A DNA stretch of 19,496 nt from Gamarada debralockiae. Its lineage: Eukaryota; Ascomycota; Leotiomycetes; Helotiales; Hyphodiscaceae. This document shows positions 17,075 through 19,496 of the stretch, one piece after another. The position numbers and the translations under genes are program-made. The stretch is taken from NCBI GenBank assembly GCA_002803225.1, contig NXFV01001060.1, forward strand, positions 1-19,496, written 5' to 3'. The notes under the pieces were generated by a model, which saw nothing but the letters and a program-made list of their open reading frames with translations, did not search any database and was not told where the DNA came from. Numbering within the stretch: the stretch's first letter is position 1; each line of letters begins with the position of its first letter.

Positions 17075-19114
17075 CTACACAATAATAATATTCTCGGAAT
17101 TCAGTCCCTCTGTCTCCAGAGCCTCGCCATCCATAAACCCATACACAAAGCAAATCCCAAGAAATCTGTATCGCCCCTCCAACCCAGGTACTGCGCGCAT
17201 CAACATGGGCATTCTAAACCCATGAACCGCGGCAATTACATCACCCACCTCTGCTTCCAACGGAACCCAGCACATGAGAGGAGTTTGCCGCGAGGAAGCT
17301 CGAGTTGCCGTTCCCGACGTATTTCTCACTTCAGATTCATTTCGAATCACTCTGGCAAATCGCATGTCCGAAATCCTCCTCAGCCCGTTCCCGAATGTCG
17401 GAAAGCGTTCCATGAGCGCGAGAAATATCCGATTCGCGTGATCTTCGTATTCTTGTATAAATAATCGAATGAATGCTTCCTCGCCTGCGGTTCTCTTGAG
17501 CATCAAGGAGGCAGTTTTGCGACTAGTCTGGCTCTGCAAATGCTGAAGCAAAGCCAAGTTGCTGACCTCAGCAGCAAAACGATTTCCGTTAAGTGAGATG
17601 TCGCAGAAAAAGGCCCTGCAGAAATCCACGCGAGACATTGTGGGAAGTCCCACGAATGGCTCGGCAGAAACACCGTATATCAGTTCCATATTGTTTCTCA
17701 GTAAGCTTTGCATGTCCTTCAACTTAAAGTCGACACTAACTGCAAATGTCTTTTCGAATGCCTCGGCTGTCGCTTGGAACTTTCTCGCTCCTGGAAATGG
17801 TGATGCTAGTCCAGATATCTTCCCAATCACTGTAACTTTAAAGAGCAATTCAGAATCGTTACCTGGCACCAGCCGTACTTCGGGAATAGTTTCACCAGCT
17901 GCGTGGTACTTTCCACTTTCAAGCCCGATCTGGTAAGGCGTTGCATTGGCGTAGATATCTTCACTGTCGAAGCACCACGATGGGAGTCTATGTTGACTCC
18001 GTGGCCTACAGCTTAGCAGAGACTCCAAGTTTGAATCCTTCGTCAGCCCGTGGATGAAAGCCTTGCGGACTAAGTCTTCATATGTTGTTGCAGAAGAGTA
18101 GTCTGGATAAACATCTTGCGGGACACAATGGTCTGTAAATTGAAGTAACGCCACCAAGGCATAAATTTTGTCCCTCTTGTCCGTGGCATCAAAACCCCAA
18201 GATTTGCGCACCATATCAAGCAGAGTCCACCGAGGACGAGTGGACCACACTAGTTTCGAGAGTGGATTGTCCACTGAGAGACGGAGTCTCAATGTCATCA
18301 TCTTCTGTAAACATCTGATATTGCGTCTCAATTCCGCCGGCAATGGAACCGGTATCGAAAACATATTCTGCTCTTGGCTGTTCAAAAGTACAAGCATTTG
18401 TTCAATGACCTGCCATTGTAGGGTGCCGCCACCGGCAACAACAACACACTCTTTTGCCATCACTACTTCCTGGATCATCCATACCCTTGTGAAGTATGGG
18501 CTCTCGAATATCATTGTAAATGCTACCCAAGCCTTCAGTGGGAGGTCTTTGGCAGAGACTGTCTTACTCGCATCACTATGTGGTATGCGATTCAACGACA
18601 TACTGAATTCTTGTAAAGTCTTCAGGTAACCCAAGATGTCTTTCCACAAGAAAACGTCATTGGACAGCCACACGAGGACGCGTGAAGCTTTGGAATAGAT
18701 TAAGTGCATCAACTGCACCTGCTGAGACTTTTCCACATTGTCCCGCTGATTGATGCAGATCTGGTCAATCCAAACGAGTCTGGAATGATCCGGTTTACGG
18801 AGCGCGACAAGAGCCTCATACAGATTTGGCGTGACAGAAACGGTTTGACAGCTACAAACGACGATGTGAGCGGGGCTCGGTTTGCCCCAGGTGTAGGAAA
18901 GTGCTTCGATGGTTTCGAATTTCTTGCCATTGTCGAGAGAAACGGGCTCAAGTGAGATTTCAATAGCTGTGTCAAATCCGGGAAAGAGTTTGAGGACCCG
19001 TATGTAGCGAGGAGGCAAGGGTTCGTATTGGTATGAGCCCCCCGACTGGGGAAATTGCGACTCGACTCTGCCATCGGGAAACGCTTTAGGCGTAGGAGAA
19101 GATTTGGAAGCCAT
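17075..19114 (-). CDS. HET-domain (heterokaryon incompatibility) protein, 679 aa
   Basis: Single intact exon. The N-terminal ~30 residues are Ser/Pro-rich. PLPPRYIRVLKLFPG at 33-47 leads into the HET domain. This has IEALSYTWGKP (about 69-79), then VWIDQICINQRD (114-125), SKASRVLVWL, and FESPYFTRVWMIQEV (203-217). The family's DKRDKIYALVALL lies near 312-324. The C-terminus has GDVIAAVHGFRMPMLMR and the usual terminal LGICFVYGFMDGEAL. HET proteins trigger or control regulated cell death on contact between genetically different hyphae. No NACHT, WD or TPR repeats are visible, so it is a stand-alone HET protein. The start at 19112-19114 gives the complete domain. It is convergent with the broken beta-lactamase-like gene. 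Confidence 0.9.
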   Translation of the reverse strand: MASKSSPTPKAFPDGRVESQFPQSGGSYQYEPLPPRYIRVLKLFPGFDTAIEISLEPVSLDNGKKFETIEALSYTWGKPSPAHIVVCSCQTVSVTPNLYEALVALRKPDHSRLVWIDQICINQRDNVEKSQQVQLMHLIYSKASRVLVWLSNDVFLWKDILGYLKTLQEFSMSLNRIPHSDASKTVSAKDLPLKAWVAFTMIFESPYFTRVWMIQEVVMAKECVVVAGGGTLQWQVIEQMLVLLNSQEQNMFSIPVPLPAELRRNIRCLQKMMTLRLRLSVDNPLSKLVWSTRPRWTLLDMVRKSWGFDATDKRDKIYALVALLQFTDHCVPQDVYPDYSSATTYEDLVRKAFIHGLTKDSNLESLLSCRPRSQHRLPSWCFDSEDIYANATPYQIGLESGKYHAAGETIPEVRLVPGNDSELLFKVTVIGKISGLASPFPGARKFQATAEAFEKTFAVSVDFKLKDMQSLLRNNMELIYGVSAEPFVGLPTMSRVDFCRAFFCDISLNGNRFAAEVSNLALLQHLQSQTSRKTASLMLKRTAGEEAFIRLFIQEYEDHANRIFLALMERFPTFGNGLRRISDMRFARVIRNESEVRNTSGTATRASSRQTPLMCWVPLEAEVGDVIAAVHGFRMPMLMRAVPGLEGRYRFLGICFVYGFMDGEALETEGLNSENIIIV

Positions 19115-19496
19115 GACTTCGCGGATCTAACTTAAGAGTCCCCACTCGCTAATTTCAGCTGCTAGGATTTTCTAGGAGTAAGGTTTTGCTGGTATCGTGA
19201 TCCGTGTTTTTCTGGAATCACCTGAATCAGCGAAAAATATGAATTAGAAGAAGGAAAGCCTTGTGAGATAGGTTTTCAGTCGTTAGGCAGCATTGTGGCA
19301 GTGCTGAGTTTTTAGTGGAGTTGTCGCTGCCTAGCTAGGTTGTGTCCACGAACTCAGCCTCAGCAAACAGATCAACTTTGTGTTGCTCGACTGCATTAGA
19401 TACTTTGTGTTTGATTAATATTTTACATATCTCAGTACGGAAGGGGGTTACAAGAATTCATCGTCACCCCCATGTCAGGCGGTGAGCGCGTCCAAC
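19115..19496. promoter_or_regulatory. Upstream region of the HET gene
   Basis: 380 bp upstream of the HET start codon to the window end. I see no ORF of note and no strong TATA within 150 bp. A TGCCTAGCTAGGTTG palindromic block lies at about 19329-19343, with no assigned role. Confidence 0.3.

Noticed and set aside
17037..18955. Plus-strand frames opposite the HET gene (80-153 codons)
   Set aside because: Antisense shadows of an intact 679-codon gene with clear family motifs.
1..19496. CRISPR arrays, tRNA or rRNA genes, prokaryotic-type operons
   Set aside because: No regularly spaced repeats and no tRNA or rRNA signatures were seen. The introns and gene families are fungal.

Overview
The window looks like nuclear DNA of a filamentous ascomycete (Pezizomycotina, possibly Leotiomycetes; the class is an inference). 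The reasons are short introns of about 50 nt with GT..CTRAY..AG signals, a HET-domain gene plus a HET relic, a preprodefensin with a Kex2 site, small secreted cysteine proteins, and transposon relics whose stop codons fit RIP-like C:G to T:A change. Gene-bearing blocks alternate with AT-rich stretches of decayed genes and repeats. The 11 G at the very start may be a contig end or a sequencing artefact.

Left block (1-1964): two divergent genes for small secreted proteins share an intergenic region of about 0.9 kb. One (287-649, minus) is a 120-aa protein with a signal peptide and four cysteines. The other (1540-1964, plus) is the best find in the window: a three-exon preprodefensin of the fungal CS-alpha-beta type. 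It becomes visible only when two short introns are removed.

Middle (1965-10449): mostly decayed DNA. It holds a degenerate C2H2 zinc-finger array (2766-3292), a long minus-strand coding relic with two in-frame TAG codons (4494-5081) and possible further exons, a complex inverted-repeat element (6196-6602), a 42-bp tandem repeat, a diverged direct repeat, and two adjacent broken SH3 segments resembling the end of an amphiphysin/Rvs167-type protein.

Right block (10450-19496): an intact three-exon SLC35C2/TPT-type transporter (minus); a HET-domain relic; a Tc1-like transposase relic with a 169-bp MITE (perfect 23-bp inverted ends, TA duplication) immediately beside it and possibly inside it; a second hairpin MITE; a metallo-beta-lactamase-fold gene broken by one TAA; and, convergent with that, an intact 679-aa HET gene.

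No operon-like multi-gene system is evident. The themes are secreted antimicrobial or effector-like peptides, non-self recognition genes (HET), and mobile-element decay.
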